Shown piece by piece: positions 50,922-60,192 of a DNA stretch of 64,000 nucleotides (its first letter is position 1; each line of letters begins with the position of its first letter). Location: NCBI RefSeq assembly GCF_003634935.1, contig NZ_RBXO01000001.1:4737501-4801500 (forward strand), read 5' to 3'. The translations under genes and the position numbers were made by a program. Under the pieces are notes generated by a model. The model saw only the letters and a program-made list of their open reading frames with translations. It searched no databases and had not been told where the DNA came from. This DNA comes from Saccharothrix australiensis (GTDB taxonomy: Bacteria; Actinomycetota; Actinomycetes; Mycobacteriales; Pseudonocardiaceae).

Positions 50922-52288
50922 CGTGGCTCCTGCGCGTGCTCGCGTGCGCGACCGCGGCACTGGCCCCGGTGGAGGGCTACCTCCTGGAGGTGCACGGGCA
51001 GCTGGCCAAGGTCACGCCCGCGCTGCTGGTCGTCGCGTGGGTCGCCGCGCGGGCGCGGCAGCGGCGGATGCCCGCGGCGCACCCGGTGCACGTGGTGCTG
51101 GCGCTGCTGTTCGTGGTGCTGCTGGGCACCACGGCGGTGCACGCGGGCGGCCCGTACGCCGTGGACTACCTCCAGCGCTGGCTGCCGTTCCTGGTGGTGA
51201 CGGTCGTGCTGGTGGACGTGGCGGCGCGGGAGGTGCCGATCCGGGCGCTGCTCGCGTCCGTCGTCGCCGGTGCGGCGGTCGCGGCGGTGGGCGCGCTGCA
51301 CAGCCTCGTCGCGGAGGGGGCGACGCGTGCCACCGGGCCGGTGGAGGACCCGAACGACCTCGCCTACTTCCTCGTCGCCGCGCTGCCGCTGCTGGTGGCG
51401 CTGACCGACGGGCGCCGCGCGGGTTCCGCCGGGCCGGCCGGGTCCGCGCGCCAGGGCGGGCCGGTGCGCTCCCGGGGCCGGTGGGCATGGTCGGTCCGGT
51501 GGGCGCGATCGGTCCGGTGGGCGCGGCCGGTCCGGTGGGCGCGGTTCGGTGGGCCGGCGCGCTCGATCGGGTTGGCGGTGACGGGTCTGGTGCTCGTCGT
51601 GGGCGCGGCGGCGACGTTCTCGCGCGGCGGCGCGTTGGCGCTGTCCGCCGCCGTGGCGTGGCTGGTGGTCCGGCGGGCGCTGCCGGTGCGGGCCGTGCTC
51701 GCCGGTGCCGCGGCGGTCGTGGTGCTCGGTGTCGGCGTGGTGCTGTTCGCCGCGCCCACCCTGGACCGGGCGGTGCGGGAGAAGAGCCACATCGCGGAGA
51801 CCAACGTGGACACCCGCGGGCTGCGGTGGCAGGCCGCGGCGCGGATGGTGGCCGCGCACCCGGTGCTGGGCGTGGGGCCGGGCGGGTTCCGCGACGGGTA
51901 CGCGGCGGCCTCGCACAACGCCGAGAGCGACGAGCAGACCCCGGTGGCGCACAACATGTACCTGGAGGTCGCGGCCGAGCTGGGGTTGGCCGGCTTCGCG
52001 GCGTTCCTCGGGTTGCCGGTGGTGGCGGCGGTGTGCTCGGAACGCGTGCTGCGCTCCGGCGCGCCACCGCTCCGACCCGGTGGGCCGCCGTCCGACCGGT
52101 GCGGGTTCGGCGGGGCCGGTGCGCGGCGGCCGGTGGTCGCGGTGCAGGCGTCGCTGATCGCCGTCGTCGTGGCGTCCACCTTCCTGTCCCAGCAGTACTA
52201 CCTGCCGTTGTGGTCCTTGGTCGCGGTCGTCGCCGCGGCCGACCTGCGTCGAAGGGGAACCGATGCGTGTGCTCCACGTCATCAGTGA
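50918..52288 (+). CDS. O-antigen ligase / Wzy-like polymerase
   Basis: 456 residues, about ten or more membrane helices with a large external loop containing NVDTRGLRWQAAARMVAAHP, GVGPGGFRDGYAAASHNAES and HNMYLEVAAELGLAGFAAFL, the Wzy/WaaL (PF04932-type) pattern. It would join repeat units or ligate the chain. Between helices a basic, repetitive insert (SVRWARSVRWARPVRWAR, about residues 186-206) is encoded by three 18-base tandem repeats at about 51491-51545. ATG 50918 overlaps the deacetylase stop, and its end overlaps the next gene by 26 bases. Confidence 0.87.
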   Translation: MTWLLRVLACATAALAPVEGYLLEVHGQLAKVTPALLVVAWVAARARQRRMPAAHPVHVVLALLFVVLLGTTAVHAGGPYAVDYLQRWLPFLVVTVVLVDVAAREVPIRALLASVVAGAAVAAVGALHSLVAEGATRATGPVEDPNDLAYFLVAALPLLVALTDGRRAGSAGPAGSARQGGPVRSRGRWAWSVRWARSVRWARPVRWARFGGPARSIGLAVTGLVLVVGAAATFSRGGALALSAAVAWLVVRRALPVRAVLAGAAAVVVLGVGVVLFAAPTLDRAVREKSHIAETNVDTRGLRWQAAARMVAAHPVLGVGPGGFRDGYAAASHNAESDEQTPVAHNMYLEVAAELGLAGFAAFLGLPVVAAVCSERVLRSGAPPLRPGGPPSDRCGFGGAGARRPVVAVQASLIAVVVASTFLSQQYYLPLWSLVAVVAAADLRRRGTDACAPRHQ

Positions 52289-53327
52289 GATGGGCACCGG
52301 TGGTGCGGAGGCCCTGGTGGCCGGGATGGCCCGGTCCGGTCGCGAGTTCGGTTGGCAGACCGCCGTCGCCAGCGGCGGCGGGCACCGCGCGGAGGCGTTG
52401 CGCGGGCACGGCGTGCCGACGTTCGCCGTGCCGGTGGCCCGGCGCAAGGCGTCCGGGGTGCTGCGCGCCACGGCCGCGACCCGCGTCGCGATCAAGGGCT
52501 TCCGGCCCGAGGTCGTGCTGGCGCACAACGTGTCCGCGAGCATGGTGGCGCGGTTGGCCCTGGTGCCCCGGCGGGTGCCGCTCGTGACGGTGTTCCACGG
52601 CGTCGCCGAGGCCGACTACGCCGGGGCCGCCCGCATCCTGCGGCGGACGTCCGGCGCGGTGGTGACGGTCGCCGAGGCGACCGCGTCCCGCCTGCGCGCG
52701 GCCGGGCTGCGGCCCGAACCGGTGGTGATCCCGAACGCCGTGTTCCCGCAGGAGCCCCGCGTCGACCGGGCGACCGTGCGGGCGGCGCTGCGGGTGCACC
52801 CGGACGTCCCGGTGGCGCTGTGCCTGGCCCGCATGGAACCGCAGAAGCGGCACGACGTGCTGCTCGACGCGTGGGCGCTGGTGGGTGGCGGCGCGGAGCT
52901 GTGGCTGGCCGGCGACGGGTCGTGGCGCGCCGCGCTGGAGGAGCGGGCGGCCGGGTTGGCGGGCGTGCGGTTCCTGGGCAACCGGCCGGACGGTCCCGAC
53001 CTGCTGGCGGCGGCGGACCTCACCGTGCTGACCAGCGACTGGGAGGGCATGCCGGTCGCGCTGCTCGAATCGCTGGCGGCCGGGCGGCCCGTGGTGGCCA
53101 CCGACGTGGACGGCGTCGGCGAGGTGCTGTCGGGTGGCGGCGGGCTGGTGGTGCCGCCGCGTGATCCGGCGGCGACGGCGGAAGCGTTGCGCGCCTTGCT
53201 CTTCGACCCCGCCCGGCGGGCGGCGGAAGGCGCGGCGGGCCGGGCGGCGGTGTCCCGCGCCCACGACCCGCGTGCCCTGATGCGCTCCTACGACGCGCTG
53301 CTGCGCACGTGGGGTGGCCGCCGGTGA
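52263..53327 (+). CDS. GT4-family glycosyltransferase
   Basis: 354 residues, GT-B fold. The N-terminal domain begins RVLHVISEMGTGGAEALVAG. The C-terminal donor-binding domain has CLARMEPQKRHDVLLDAWAL, FLGNRPDGPDLLAAADLTVL, and the E-x7-E-type motif SDWEGMPVALLESLAAGRPV. It is a retaining nucleotide-sugar transferase; donor and acceptor are unknown. ATG 52263 has GAAGGGGA upstream and lies within the end of the ligase gene. The GTGA overlap with the next gene continues the operon. Confidence 0.92.
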   Translation: MRVLHVISEMGTGGAEALVAGMARSGREFGWQTAVASGGGHRAEALRGHGVPTFAVPVARRKASGVLRATAATRVAIKGFRPEVVLAHNVSASMVARLALVPRRVPLVTVFHGVAEADYAGAARILRRTSGAVVTVAEATASRLRAAGLRPEPVVIPNAVFPQEPRVDRATVRAALRVHPDVPVALCLARMEPQKRHDVLLDAWALVGGGAELWLAGDGSWRAALEERAAGLAGVRFLGNRPDGPDLLAAADLTVLTSDWEGMPVALLESLAAGRPVVATDVDGVGEVLSGGGGLVVPPRDPAATAEALRALLFDPARRAAEGAAGRAAVSRAHDPRALMRSYDALLRTWGGRR

Positions 53328-54199
53328 GAGCGAGGGACGTGGGCGGGCGGGCGGCCGCGGCGCTGCTGCGGGCCCGGTTCGCCGGTGAGTGCGCGCTGCT
53401 GGCGCTGCTGGTGGGCGGCCTGGTGCTGGCGGCGACGGTGTTCCGGGGCGAGGAGCACCAGGCTCGGGTGAGCCTGCTCGCGGGGCCGGCCGGCCCGGAC
53501 GCGCCGCAGTACGGCGAGGTGGTCGCGCTGTCGCTGCCCGCGCTGGTGGAGGTGGCGCGCAGCCCGCTCGTGCTGGCTCGGGCCGGGACGGTGGCCGAGC
53601 GGGTGTCCGTGGAGCTGGTGCCCGCGTCCGGGTTGGCGCGGCTGTCGGTGCGCGCGCCCACGGCCGCGCAGGCGTCCGCCGAGGCGGCGGCGGTCGCGCG
53701 GGCCGTCGTGGCGACGGACCTGCTCGCGCCGGCGGCGACGTTGCGGCTGCTGGACGAGCCCGAGGTGACGCGGGTCGCGCCCGACTGGCCGCTGGCGCTC
53801 GGGCTCGCCTTCGCGGCGGCGGTGGCGGCCGGGGTGACGACGGCCGCGGGGCGGCACCTGCGGAGGACCCGCGTCTCCGACACCGTGCGCGCGGCCCTGG
53901 CCGCGGCGGGCTCGGACCGCCCGGTGGCGGTGCTGCACGACGACGACCCCGGCCTGGTCGGGCGGCTCGCGGTGCTGTGCGACGCGGCGACCCGGCCCGC
54001 GCGGGTCGTGGCGGTGGTGCCGGAGCTGATCCCGTCGGCGGAGGCGCTGGCGGCACGGCTGCCGGACAAGACCGCCGAACCGTCCGACGGGGTGGCGCTG
54101 GTCGTCGTCGTGCCGGCGGGCGGGCGGCAGGAGGAGTTGGCGAGCGTGGTCGGCGCACTGCCGGCCGGCACGACGGTGGTGGCGGTGGTGTTGGCATGA
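53324..54199 (+). CDS. Wzz-like chain-length determinant protein without kinase domain
   Basis: 291 residues. Two membrane helices (ECALLALLVGGLVLAATVF near 25-45; LALGLAFAAAVAAGVTTAAG near 155-175) bracket an external region with LARLSVRAPTAAQASAEAAA, the topology of Wzz/polysaccharide co-polymerases. The C-terminal ~110 residues form a cytoplasmic Rossmann-like domain (PVAVLHDDDPGLVGRLAVL, RVVAVVPELIPSAEALAARL) without a Walker A motif, so it is not an active BY-kinase. It likely helps set polymer length with the Wzy-like protein. GTG 53324 is coupled to the previous stop. Confidence 0.75.
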   Translation: MRARDVGGRAAAALLRARFAGECALLALLVGGLVLAATVFRGEEHQARVSLLAGPAGPDAPQYGEVVALSLPALVEVARSPLVLARAGTVAERVSVELVPASGLARLSVRAPTAAQASAEAAAVARAVVATDLLAPAATLRLLDEPEVTRVAPDWPLALGLAFAAAVAAGVTTAAGRHLRRTRVSDTVRAALAAAGSDRPVAVLHDDDPGLVGRLAVLCDAATRPARVVAVVPELIPSAEALAARLPDKTAEPSDGVALVVVVPAGGRQEELASVVGALPAGTTVVAVVLA

Positions 54200-55785
54200 C
54201 GCGGGAGATCCGGGCGCGCGGGAGCGACGCCGGTGTGGTGCGCGGAGACCTGCCCGGTGGCGGGGCGCGCGAGGAGGCGCTCGACGGCGTGCCGTCCGCC
54301 GAGCCGGCCGGTGTCACGGTGGCCGGCCTCACAGCGGGCGACGTCACAGCGGGCGACGTCACGGCGGCCGGTGCCACAGCGAGCGGTCGCGCGGCAGCCG
54401 ATGCCGCGACGGCGAGCACCGGCACGGCGAGCACGGGCGGGACAAGCGCCGGAACCGGGAGCACCGGAACGGCGGGCACCGGAGCCGTCGGCGGTGGGCG
54501 GGCACCGGTGGCGTGGCGGTTCGCCGGGGTCGACGCGCGGACGGCGGTCGCGCTGGTCGCGGCGGTCGTCGGGGTGTTCGCCGCGTGGCGGGCGCTGCGC
54601 CCCGCCTGGCAGGTCCCGCTGCCCACCCCGGCGACGCGGCCCGAGGAGCGGATGCAGGACTTCCGGGACGCCCTGTACTTCCCGATCCGCGAGTTCCTGG
54701 CCGGCGGCAACCCGTACGACCCCGCCACGATGTTCGCGCACTGGCCCGTGCGGCAGAGCTTCAACCTGTACCAGCCCTACCACCTCCTGCTGCACCTGCC
54801 GTTCGCGCTGCCCGGCTACCGGCTCGGCGCGGTGGCGTTCGCGGCGGTCTCCTTGCTGCTGCTGGTGTTCCTGGCGGTGCTGGCGGCCGGGCACGTGCGG
54901 GCCCCGCTCGTGCTCGGCACGGCCGTGGTGGGCGCGCTGCTGGTGGTCAGCCAGGTCGGCAAGGCCCAGCTGTACGTGGGGCAGGTGAACCCCCTGGTCG
55001 CCGTCGGCGCGGCGGGCGCGTTGCTGGCGCGGCGCGACCACCCCCGGTGGGCGGCGGTCGCGTTGGCGCTGGCGTGGTTGAAGCCGCAGTTCGGGTTGCC
55101 GTTGGCGGTGCTGCTGTTCGCGCGGGGCTCGCGGGGCGTGGCGGTGGGCGGCACGGCCCTCGCGGCGCTGGCGAGCCTGGTCGTCGTGGTGCCGCTGGTG
55201 GCCGGCGGCGGTGGCGTCGGCGCGTTCCTCGACGCGGTCGCCGCGAACCTGCGGCACGCCGGCACGACCCCGTACGGGGCGGTGGATTCCGTGGTGTCGC
55301 AACGGGTCGACGTGGCCGCCGTGTTCTTCCGGGTCACCGGGTGGCTGCCGCCGGGCGTCGAACTCCTCGCGCCGCTCGCGGTCGTGGCGACCAGCGCGGT
55401 GCAGGCGCGGCGGCTGGACCGGACGGGCGAGGTGGCGGTCGCGGACCTGTTGACGTGCCTGGCCGTCGTGGTCGCCGTCGTGCACCAGCCCGGTGACGTG
55501 CTGATCGCCGTGCCCGCGCTGGCGTTGGTCGTGGTGGCGTGGTGGCGCGGCCGGTCGGGGTGGCGGGCGCGGTCGGGGTGGCGGTCCCGCCGGGTGCTGC
55601 TCGGGGTCGCGGTGGTGGCCGCGCTGGTGCCATTCGCGCACCTGCACTTCGTGGACGCGGCGATCCGCGCCGCGCTGGGCGCGCGGGCGGGTGTGACCGC
55701 GGACGGGATCGCCCTGGTGGTGGCCTGGGTCGCCCTGGCCCTGTTCGCCCGTGGTCGCAAGCCGCTCGCCGCCGGGCCGTCGTGA
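54196..55785 (+). CDS. GT87-like integral-membrane glycosyltransferase
   Basis: 529 residues. The first ~100 are low-complexity (VTAGDVTAGDVTAAGATASG, STGTASTGGTSAGTGSTGTA), then about ten membrane helices. The loop ALYFPIREFLAGGNPYDPAT with FNLYQPYHLLLHLPFALP matches GT87 (DUF2029) polyprenyl-phosphate-mannose-dependent transferases, whose conserved Asp lies in the first external loop. It probably adds a sugar from a polyprenyl-phosphate donor outside the membrane, fitting the GT2 at 61978 that would make the donor. ATG 54196 overlaps the Wzz-like stop. Confidence 0.82.
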   Translation: MTREIRARGSDAGVVRGDLPGGGAREEALDGVPSAEPAGVTVAGLTAGDVTAGDVTAAGATASGRAAADAATASTGTASTGGTSAGTGSTGTAGTGAVGGGRAPVAWRFAGVDARTAVALVAAVVGVFAAWRALRPAWQVPLPTPATRPEERMQDFRDALYFPIREFLAGGNPYDPATMFAHWPVRQSFNLYQPYHLLLHLPFALPGYRLGAVAFAAVSLLLLVFLAVLAAGHVRAPLVLGTAVVGALLVVSQVGKAQLYVGQVNPLVAVGAAGALLARRDHPRWAAVALALAWLKPQFGLPLAVLLFARGSRGVAVGGTALAALASLVVVVPLVAGGGGVGAFLDAVAANLRHAGTTPYGAVDSVVSQRVDVAAVFFRVTGWLPPGVELLAPLAVVATSAVQARRLDRTGEVAVADLLTCLAVVVAVVHQPGDVLIAVPALALVVVAWWRGRSGWRARSGWRSRRVLLGVAVVAALVPFAHLHFVDAAIRAALGARAGVTADGIALVVAWVALALFARGRKPLAAGPS

Positions 55786-57188
55786 CGGGCGCCGTGCGCG
55801 GGTCGCTGTGGCTGTTCCTGGTCAACCTGGTCGGCAAGGGCGGTCAGGTGGCGGTGACGCTGGTGCTCGCCGCGCTCCTCACCGAGGAGGGGCTCGGGTT
55901 GGTGGCGCTGGCGGTGTCGGTGGTGAACATCGGCCAGGTGGTGCAGTCGGTGGGCGTCTACGACGTGATCAGCCGGACCCGCCTCGACCCGCGCCGGGTG
56001 GCGGGCACGCTGCTGACGTTGAGCGTCGGCACGGGCGCCGTGCTCGCCGTGCTGCTCGTGGCGATGTCCGGGGTGGTCGCGGACGCCGTGGGCGCGCCGG
56101 GGGTCGCCCCGCTGGTCGCGCTGGCCGCGCTCAGCCTGCCCGGCACGGCGGCGGCGGGCGTGCAGATGGGGTTGCTGCACCGCGAACTGGACTTCCGGCG
56201 GCGGATGCTGCCCGACGCGGGTGGCGCGCTGCTCGGCGCGGCCGTGACGATCGGGCTCGCCGTGCTCGGGTGGGGGCCGTACGCGCTGGTGTGCGGTTTG
56301 CTGTGCACGGCGGTCGCGCAACCGGCGCTCGGCGCGCTGGTGGGCGTGCGGGTGCGGCCGGCCTGGGACGCGGGCGCGGCGGCCGAGGCGTCGCGGTGGA
56401 TCGCGGTGGTCGGGCCGGGCGCGCTGGTCGCCGTGCTGCTGGTCAACGTCGACTACCTCGCGGTCGGGCGGGTGCTCGGCGCGGAGGCGGTGGGCGTGTA
56501 CTCGCTGGCCTACCGGATCGCCTGGGTGCCCTACGTCGTGGTCGCGGTCGTGCTCGGCGGTGTGGTGTTCCCCTGGTGCGCCAAGCTGGTCCGGGCCGGT
56601 CGGCCGGAGGAGTTGCCCGCGGCGGCCGGTCGCGCCACGCACGCCCTGCTCGTGGTGACCGGCGGCCTGTACGCCGTGACGGCGGCGATGGCCGACCGGG
56701 TGGTGCTGTTCGGCGACCGCTGGGCACCCGCGGCGGCGCCGCTGGCGCTGCTGTGCGGCTACGGGTTGGGCTTCGGCCTGCTGCACCTCTGGTACCAGGT
56801 GATCCGGGCCGCCGGGCACGCCCGCCGCTACCTGGCGCTGGAGCTGACCCACCTGGCGGCGCTGGTGCTCGCCCTCCTGGTCTGCACCCGGCACGGGGTG
56901 GTGGCGGTGGCCGCGACCCAGCTCGCGGTGGTCTGGGCGCTCGTGCCGGTCGCGTGGCGGGTGCTGGCGCGCCGCGGTCTCGCGCCGCCCGGCCTCGGGC
57001 GGATGGCGGCCGGCGTCGCGGCCGGCGCGGTGTGCTGCCTGGTGGTGGCGCGGTCGGTCGGCGGGCTGTTCGGCCCCACGGTGCCGGGCGCGCTCGGCGA
57101 AGGTCTGGTGCTGGTGCTCGGCTACGCGGCGGCGGTGCTGCTCACCGACCGCCGCGCGGTCCGTGAACTTCGTGAGGTGCGTCGATGA
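55782..57188 (+). CDS. Wzx-like polysaccharide flippase (MOP superfamily)
   Basis: 468 residues with about twelve to fourteen membrane helices. The N-terminus SLWLFLVNLVGKGGQVAVTL and LLTEEGLGLVALAVSVVNIG, and RVLGAEAVGVYSLAYRIAW, are typical of the RfbX/MOP oligosaccharide flippases. It would move lipid-linked repeat units across the membrane for polymerisation by the Wzy-like protein. GTG 55782 overlaps the GT87 stop, and the end overlaps the next ATG by four bases. Confidence 0.9.
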   Translation: MTGAVRGSLWLFLVNLVGKGGQVAVTLVLAALLTEEGLGLVALAVSVVNIGQVVQSVGVYDVISRTRLDPRRVAGTLLTLSVGTGAVLAVLLVAMSGVVADAVGAPGVAPLVALAALSLPGTAAAGVQMGLLHRELDFRRRMLPDAGGALLGAAVTIGLAVLGWGPYALVCGLLCTAVAQPALGALVGVRVRPAWDAGAAAEASRWIAVVGPGALVAVLLVNVDYLAVGRVLGAEAVGVYSLAYRIAWVPYVVVAVVLGGVVFPWCAKLVRAGRPEELPAAAGRATHALLVVTGGLYAVTAAMADRVVLFGDRWAPAAAPLALLCGYGLGFGLLHLWYQVIRAAGHARRYLALELTHLAALVLALLVCTRHGVVAVAATQLAVVWALVPVAWRVLARRGLAPPGLGRMAAGVAAGAVCCLVVARSVGGLFGPTVPGALGEGLVLVLGYAAAVLLTDRRAVRELREVRR

Positions 57189-58273
57189 AGGTCGTGCACG
57201 TGTCCCAGCCGGTGACCGCCGGGGTCGCGGCGGTGGTGCGGCAGCTCGCCGTCGCGCAGCGGGACCGGGGTTGGTCGGTGAGCGTGGTGTGCCCGCCGGG
57301 GTGGCTCCCGGACCGGTTGCGGGAGGACGGCGTCGACGTGCGCGACTGGCCCGCCCTCCGCTCCCCCGGCCCGCGCACCGCCGGGGAAGCGGTGCGGTTG
57401 CGGAGGATCCTCGACGAGGTCGACCCGGACGCGGTGCACCTGCACAGCTCCAAGGCCGGCCTCGCGGGACGCCTCGCGCTGCGCGGCCGACGTCCCACGG
57501 TCTTCCAGCCGCACCTGTGGTCGTTCCAGACCGCGCGCGGTCCCCTGCGGCTCGCGACGGCGCTGTGGGAGCGGCTGGCGGCCCGGTGGGCGCACCAGTT
57601 GGTGTGCGTGAGCGACGACGAGCTGGCGGTGGGCCGGGCCAACGGGATCGGCACGCCCGCAGAGGTGGTGTGCAACGGCGTGGACACCACCGCGCTGCGA
57701 CCGCGCAGCCGCGTCGCCGCGCGCCGCCGCCTGGGCCTGCCGGACGTGCCGACGGCGGTGTGCGTCGGCCGCCTCGCGCACCTCAAGGGGCAGGACCAGC
57801 TCCTGGCGGCGTGGCCGTCCGTCCTGGCGGCGGTGCCGGACGCGCGCCTCGTGCTGGTCGGCGACGGTCCGCTGCGGGACCGGTGGCGGGCGTCGGCCGA
57901 CCACGGCTCGGTGTGCTGGTGGGGTCACGACGCGGCGGTGGCCGACTTCTACACGGCGGCCGACGTGGTGGTGGTGCCGTCGCGGGCCGAGGGCATGGCG
58001 CTGGTGCCGTTGGAGGCGATGGCCAGCGGGCGCGCGGTGGTGGCGTTCGACGTCGGCGGCGTGCGGCAGAGCGTGGGCGACGCGGGCGCGGTGGTGCCGG
58101 CCGGCGACGTGCCCGCGCTGGCCGAGGCGATCGCCGCCCGGCTCGCGGACCCGCTCCTCGCGGCCGACGAGGGCCTGACGGGGCGGCGGCGGGCGGAGGT
58201 GCTGTTCGACGTCGGCCGGGTGGCCGACCAGGTCGCCACGCTGGTGGACAAGCTCGTGGGAGGGAACCGGTGA
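57185..58273 (+). CDS. GT4-family glycosyltransferase
   Basis: 362 residues, GT-B fold: N-terminal MKVVHVSQPVTAGVAAVVRQ, inter-domain QLVCVSDDELAVGRANGIG, donor domain CVGRLAHLKGQDQLLAAWPS, RLVLVGDGPLRDRWRASAD and SRAEGMALVPLEAMASGRAV with the E-x7-E pair. The first domain resembles EpsF/PssE-type transferases of exopolysaccharide loci. Coupled to the flippase upstream and to another GT4 gene downstream (GTG 58270). Confidence 0.92.
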   Translation: MKVVHVSQPVTAGVAAVVRQLAVAQRDRGWSVSVVCPPGWLPDRLREDGVDVRDWPALRSPGPRTAGEAVRLRRILDEVDPDAVHLHSSKAGLAGRLALRGRRPTVFQPHLWSFQTARGPLRLATALWERLAARWAHQLVCVSDDELAVGRANGIGTPAEVVCNGVDTTALRPRSRVAARRRLGLPDVPTAVCVGRLAHLKGQDQLLAAWPSVLAAVPDARLVLVGDGPLRDRWRASADHGSVCWWGHDAAVADFYTAADVVVVPSRAEGMALVPLEAMASGRAVVAFDVGGVRQSVGDAGAVVPAGDVPALAEAIAARLADPLLAADEGLTGRRRAEVLFDVGRVADQVATLVDKLVGGNR

Positions 58274-59352
58274 AGGTCGCCTACCTGGTGACTCAGGACA
58301 GGGGTGGTCCGGTGGACGTCACCGTGCGGCTGGCCGCGACGCTGATCGCGTCGGGCGAGGCCGACGTGCGGGTGTTCGGACCGGTGCCGTCGCGCGGCGC
58401 GGAGCTGGTCGCGGGGCACCACGAGGAGGTGCCGGTCGAGCGCAAGGGCGATCTCCGGGCCGGGTGGCGGGCGCGGCGGGCGCTGCGCGCGTGGCGGCCG
58501 GACGTGGTGCACGCCCAGGACCGGCGGGCGGGGCTGGTGAGCGCCGCGCTGCGGTGGCGGCACCGGGTCGTGCAGACCTACCACGGCGTGCCGGACGACG
58601 TGGGCGAGGAGTGGTTCCGGGGCGCGCGGGGCGCGGCCGGTCCGTCGGGCTACACGCGAACCGTGCTGGCGGCGGACGCGGGCGTGGCGAGGTTCCTCCA
58701 CCGGACCATCGTGCCCGCGCCGTCGATGGGCGACTTCCTGGTGCGGCGGCTGAGGGTGCCCGCGCACCGGGTGACGCACATCGACAACTGCGTCGACCTG
58801 CCCGGCTCCTGCCCGCCCGGCGGACCGGTGCGCAAGCTGGTCTTCGTCGGCCTCCTCGTGGCGCGCAAGGGTTTGTTGTCGCTGCTGGAGGCGTTGGCGC
58901 TGCCCGGTGTCATGCCGGCCGACGCTTCGCTGACCGTCATCGGCGACGGCCCGCTGCGCGTGGTCGCCGAACGGCAGGCGCGCCGCGACCTGGCGGGCCG
59001 CGTCGACTTCCTGGGCTTCCGGGCCGACGTGCCCGCCCAGCTGCGCCGGCACGACGCCCTGGTCCTGCCGTCGACCCTGGAGCAGCAGCCGCTCGTCGTG
59101 GCGGAGGCGATGGCGGCGGGCAAGCCGGTCGTGGCCACGGACACCGGCGGTGTCGCGGACATGCTGGCCGGCACCGGGAACCTGGCGACGGCGGGCGACG
59201 TGGCCGCCCTGGCGGCCCGCCTGCGCGCCCTGTTCGCCGACCCGGATCCGGGCCGCACGGGCCGGGCGCTGGCCGAACGCGCCCGAACGCGCTTCGCACC
59301 CGACGTCTGCGCCCGACGACACCTGACCCTCTACCGGGAACTGCTGTCCTGA
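58270..59352 (+). CDS. GT4-family glycosyltransferase
   Basis: 360 residues: N-terminal KVAYLVTQDRGGPVDVTVRL, donor domain KLVFVGLLVARKGLLSLLEA, SLTVIGDGPLRVVAERQARR and PSTLEQQPLVVAEAMAAGKP. Last gene of the forward operon beginning at 49153. GTG 58270 overlaps the previous TGA. Beyond its stop the operon is interrupted by ~840 bases of degraded sequence, then the priming transferase on the other strand. Confidence 0.92.
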   Translation: MKVAYLVTQDRGGPVDVTVRLAATLIASGEADVRVFGPVPSRGAELVAGHHEEVPVERKGDLRAGWRARRALRAWRPDVVHAQDRRAGLVSAALRWRHRVVQTYHGVPDDVGEEWFRGARGAAGPSGYTRTVLAADAGVARFLHRTIVPAPSMGDFLVRRLRVPAHRVTHIDNCVDLPGSCPPGGPVRKLVFVGLLVARKGLLSLLEALALPGVMPADASLTVIGDGPLRVVAERQARRDLAGRVDFLGFRADVPAQLRRHDALVLPSTLEQQPLVVAEAMAAGKPVVATDTGGVADMLAGTGNLATAGDVAALAARLRALFADPDPGRTGRALAERARTRFAPDVCARRHLTLYRELLS

Positions 59353-59367
59353 CACCGACCCGCGGGA

Positions 59368-59545
59368 TCAGGCCCCTTGGTCACCGGTCCGGTCGGTGAT
59401 CCACCGGGTCAGGGTGTCGAGGTAGCCGGGCGCTGCCCTCGGTCCGGACGCGGTGGTCCGCGCCGGGGAACGTTTCGACGGTCGGCGTGGCCCGGCGGTC
59501 GCGGTCGCCGTGGCAGGCCGCGCCCGTGAACAGGCGGATGCTTCC
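59368..59545 (-). pseudogene. relic of an alpha/beta hydrolase C-terminus
   Basis: On the - strand, TPTVETFPGADHRVRTEGSA is read in one frame and GYLDTLTRWITDRTGDQGA, ending at 59368, in another. Together they match the end of an alpha/beta hydrolase, with the catalytic His in GADHRVRT. The rest of the gene is gone. One frameshift separates the two parts, at about 59425-59432. Confidence 0.6.
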
Positions 59546-60192
59546 GCCACCGGGACCAACTCGTCACCCCGGCATTGGCGAAGACGACGTCCTCCACCAA
59601 GACTTCCCCGAGTCGGCAGATGCACAGGGTAGTCCCGCAACGCTCCACCAACTCAACGACCGCAGCCCTACGCCCGACCAACGCAGGGCCGGCCGCCAAG
59701 GCCACCTCATCCCCAGCACAACGACCGCGCGCGCAATACGCAGCTTGACGGCAGACGGGCAACCACGGGCTCAACGCTCGCCGAAGCAAGCAGGTCCTGG
59801 CTCAAGCCGGGGACACCGAGCAACGGGACCGCATCATCGGGAACGGCCTTCCGCCGGGGACGGCAGTCCACCAACGCCCGGCAGCCGGCAGTCCTCGGAG
59901 TCGTGAAAACCGGGGCCTGTGTGCAGGGAGCGGACAGCGACAACCCCTGGCCTTGAAGCCGAGAAGATCGAGAGCGCCGGGACGAGGGTGAAGAGCACCC
60001 GCCCGCCTGCCCTGACCGGTTGGCGGCCGGCCTCGGGATGTGCGCGTTCGGTCGTGGCGGTTCTTGGGGTGTGGGTGGTTGTCGTTGTCGGCTGTCCCGG
60101 TGGGTCGGGGGCGGACGTGCGGTAGTCCGCCGTGGACGAACAGTGCCGGCGCGTGTGCGGACCGGCGAACGGTCGCCGGGTGCGGTCGCGGA
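59546..60192. other. degraded gene-free region inside the polysaccharide locus
   Basis: About 650 bases with unusually mixed codon character and more A/T than the flanking genes, and no frame that looks like a complete protein. Fragments such as GRRAAVVELVERC (- strand) faintly suggest a decayed mobile-element or regulator gene, but not enough to name it. It separates the GT4 gene from the priming transferase. Confidence 0.5.

Noticed and set aside
59546-60192. Transposase remnant in the polysaccharide locus
   Set aside because: Short fragments hint at a mobile element but no catalytic motif, terminal inverted repeats or target duplication could be found.
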